Both the position numbers and the translations under genes were made by a program. The notes below the pieces were generated by a model. That model did not search any database. It was not told the origin of the DNA and saw only the letters and a program-made list of their open reading frames with translations. A DNA stretch of 5,795 nt from Candidatus Phytoplasma meliae. GTDB lineage: Bacteria; Bacillota_I; Bacilli_A; Acholeplasmatales; Acholeplasmataceae. Location of the stretch: the NCBI RefSeq assembly GCF_016876135.2, contig NZ_JACAOD020000017.1:1-5795 (forward strand), given 5' to 3'. Shown here piece by piece: positions 5,225 to 5,795 of this stretch (its first letter is position 1; every line of letters starts with the position of its first letter).

Positions 5225-5499
5225 TATTTTTGGCCTCCGATAGATTTGATTAATTCAAGACAGTTGTTAATGCCTGTTGTGAACCAAGGAATTTTATTAT
5301 TGTAATATAAAACATTGGTATATAAGATAAAATGGCAAATGATTGTTAAATAAACAAGTGTTTTTAACCGATGAGGTTTATTCTTGTTGGGGATATCAAT
5401 TGCTTTTTCTTTAATTGGTTCTATTATGGTTAAATTTTCTTTATTTGCAATTTTTTTATTAATGTTTGATTTAGTTTTTTTCTTAATTATTTTATTCAT
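5224..5499 (-). CDS. Small basic single-pass membrane protein, unknown function (91 aa)
   Basis: A short protein with no family I recognise. The first 45 residues are strongly basic and hydrophilic (MNKIIKKKTKSNINKK; 17 lysines overall in this part and the linker). One membrane helix follows at about 47-66 (TLVYLTIICHFILYTNVLYY), then a short tail with Trp and one Cys (IPWFTTGINNCLELIK). By the positive-inside rule the long basic N-terminus is cytoplasmic and the tail external. The start at ATG 5499 has AAGGAG ten bases upstream, so the gene is probably real despite its size. It follows the HU gene by 35 bp and overlaps the 200-aa gene by one base, so these two membrane proteins are probably made together and may be partners. 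Confidence 0.75.
   Translation of the reverse strand: MNKIIKKKTKSNINKKIANKENLTIIEPIKEKAIDIPNKNKPHRLKTLVYLTIICHFILYTNVLYYNNKIPWFTTGINNCLELIKSIGGQK
5234..5238 (-). promoter_or_regulatory. Ribosome binding site of the 200-aa gene within the 91-aa coding end
   Basis: GGAGG on the minus strand, nine bases before the ATG at 5224, lies in the codons for Gly-Gly near the end of the 91-aa protein. Together with the TAATG overlap it fixes the start and supports coupling. Confidence 0.8.
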
Positions 5500-5534
5500 A
5501 TTTTAATTTCTCCTTTTTTAATTAGTTATTTTTA

Positions 5535-5795
5535 TTATTCCAGTTTTAAAGCTTTAACTTTATCTTTGATAGTTTGAGATAATTTGAAAGTCACGACTGT
5601 TTTGGCTGGGATTTTGATTTTTTTACCTGTTTGGGGATTTCGTCCCATGTGGGCTTTTCGAGTTTTTAAGATAAACCTACCGATTGAAAGTGATAAGATT
5701 ACTTCTTCATTAGAAGTAATTGATTCTATTAAAGTGTTTTCTAAGTTTTTATAAAATGCTTCGGTTTGAGTGATAGAAGTTTGGTTAACTTCGGC
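5535..5795 (-). CDS. hup: HU-family DNA-binding protein, N-terminus beyond the window (86 aa visible)
   Basis: The reading frame enters from the right edge at codon GCC (5795-5793) and ends at a double stop (TAATAA, 5532-5537). The visible part reads AEVNQTSITQTEAFYKNLE, helical as in HU, then the beta-saddle VILSLSIGRF and the family's DNA-binding arm, ending in the HU/IHF hallmark GRNPQTGKKIKIPAKTV (about 51-67) and a C-terminal helix (SQTIKDKVKALK). HU proteins are small dimeric architectural proteins that bend DNA. Compared with the usual 90-95 residues, about ten N-terminal residues are missing, only because of the window edge. The hallmark GFG of the saddle is SIG here. Phytoplasma mobile units commonly carry their own HU copy (often annotated himA), distinct from a chromosomal one. 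It is probably first or near-first in a transcript with the 91-aa and 200-aa genes, 35 bp downstream. Confidence 0.93.
   Translation of the reverse strand, partial: AEVNQTSITQTEAFYKNLENTLIESITSNEEVILSLSIGRFILKTRKAHMGRNPQTGKKIKIPAKTVVTFKLSQTIKDKVKALKLE

Noticed and set aside
1..5795. CRISPR array, tRNA, rRNA or insertion sequence within the window
   Set aside because: No regularly spaced repeats, no tRNA-like cloverleaf, no rRNA-like GC-rich conserved block and no transposase frame were seen on either strand.

Overview
The window looks like phytoplasma DNA ('Candidatus Phytoplasma', plant-pathogenic Mollicutes), specifically part of a potential mobile unit (PMU) or PMU-derived effector island. 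The evidence is very high A+T content, TAA as the only stop codon used by the eight genes, two small secreted proteins with the phytoplasma SVM (sequence-variable mosaic) signal peptide, and a backbone of an HU-like gene, a membrane-anchored AAA+ ATPase and an SMC-like coiled-coil membrane protein. No transposase, DnaB, DnaG or Ssb lies inside the window, so the PMU assignment rests on gene content and is an inference. The aster-yellows affinity suggested by the effectors is weaker still.

All eight genes are on the minus strand, so transcription runs from high to low coordinates. At the right edge is the C-terminal part of an HU-type DNA-binding protein (5535-5795, 5' end outside the window). 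Next come a 91-aa and a 200-aa single-pass membrane protein of unknown function that share a TAATG stop/start overlap. A perfect 28-bp palindrome with a T-tract (4584-4611) then sits just ahead of the AAA+ ATPase gene (3360-4562, 400 aa). Its last codons form the Shine-Dalgarno of a 541-aa two-helix membrane coiled-coil protein (1732-3357).

A 109-bp spacer (1623-1731) holds a TATAAT box and an 11-bp inverted repeat and is the best promoter candidate in the window. It leads into an effector-side cluster: a 287-aa membrane-anchored coiled-coil protein (759-1622), then two SVM proteins. These are a 116-aa lysine-rich protein with a bipartite nuclear-localisation-like stretch, resembling the SAP11 class (386-736), and a 108-aa protein whose mature part looks like a short helical hairpin (25-351).

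Read together, five successive genes each carry a membrane anchor, one of them an ATPase with Walker A and B motifs and an aromatic pore loop but no protease domain. They are followed directly by two exported proteins. A membrane complex powered by the AAA+ protein is a reasonable hypothesis, but nothing in the sequence proves that it handles the effectors. The 287-aa and 541-aa proteins share a nearly identical 25-residue segment, which ties the effector-side cluster to the backbone by recombination or common descent. The strand is covered almost end to end; no stretch longer than 109 bp lacks a gene.
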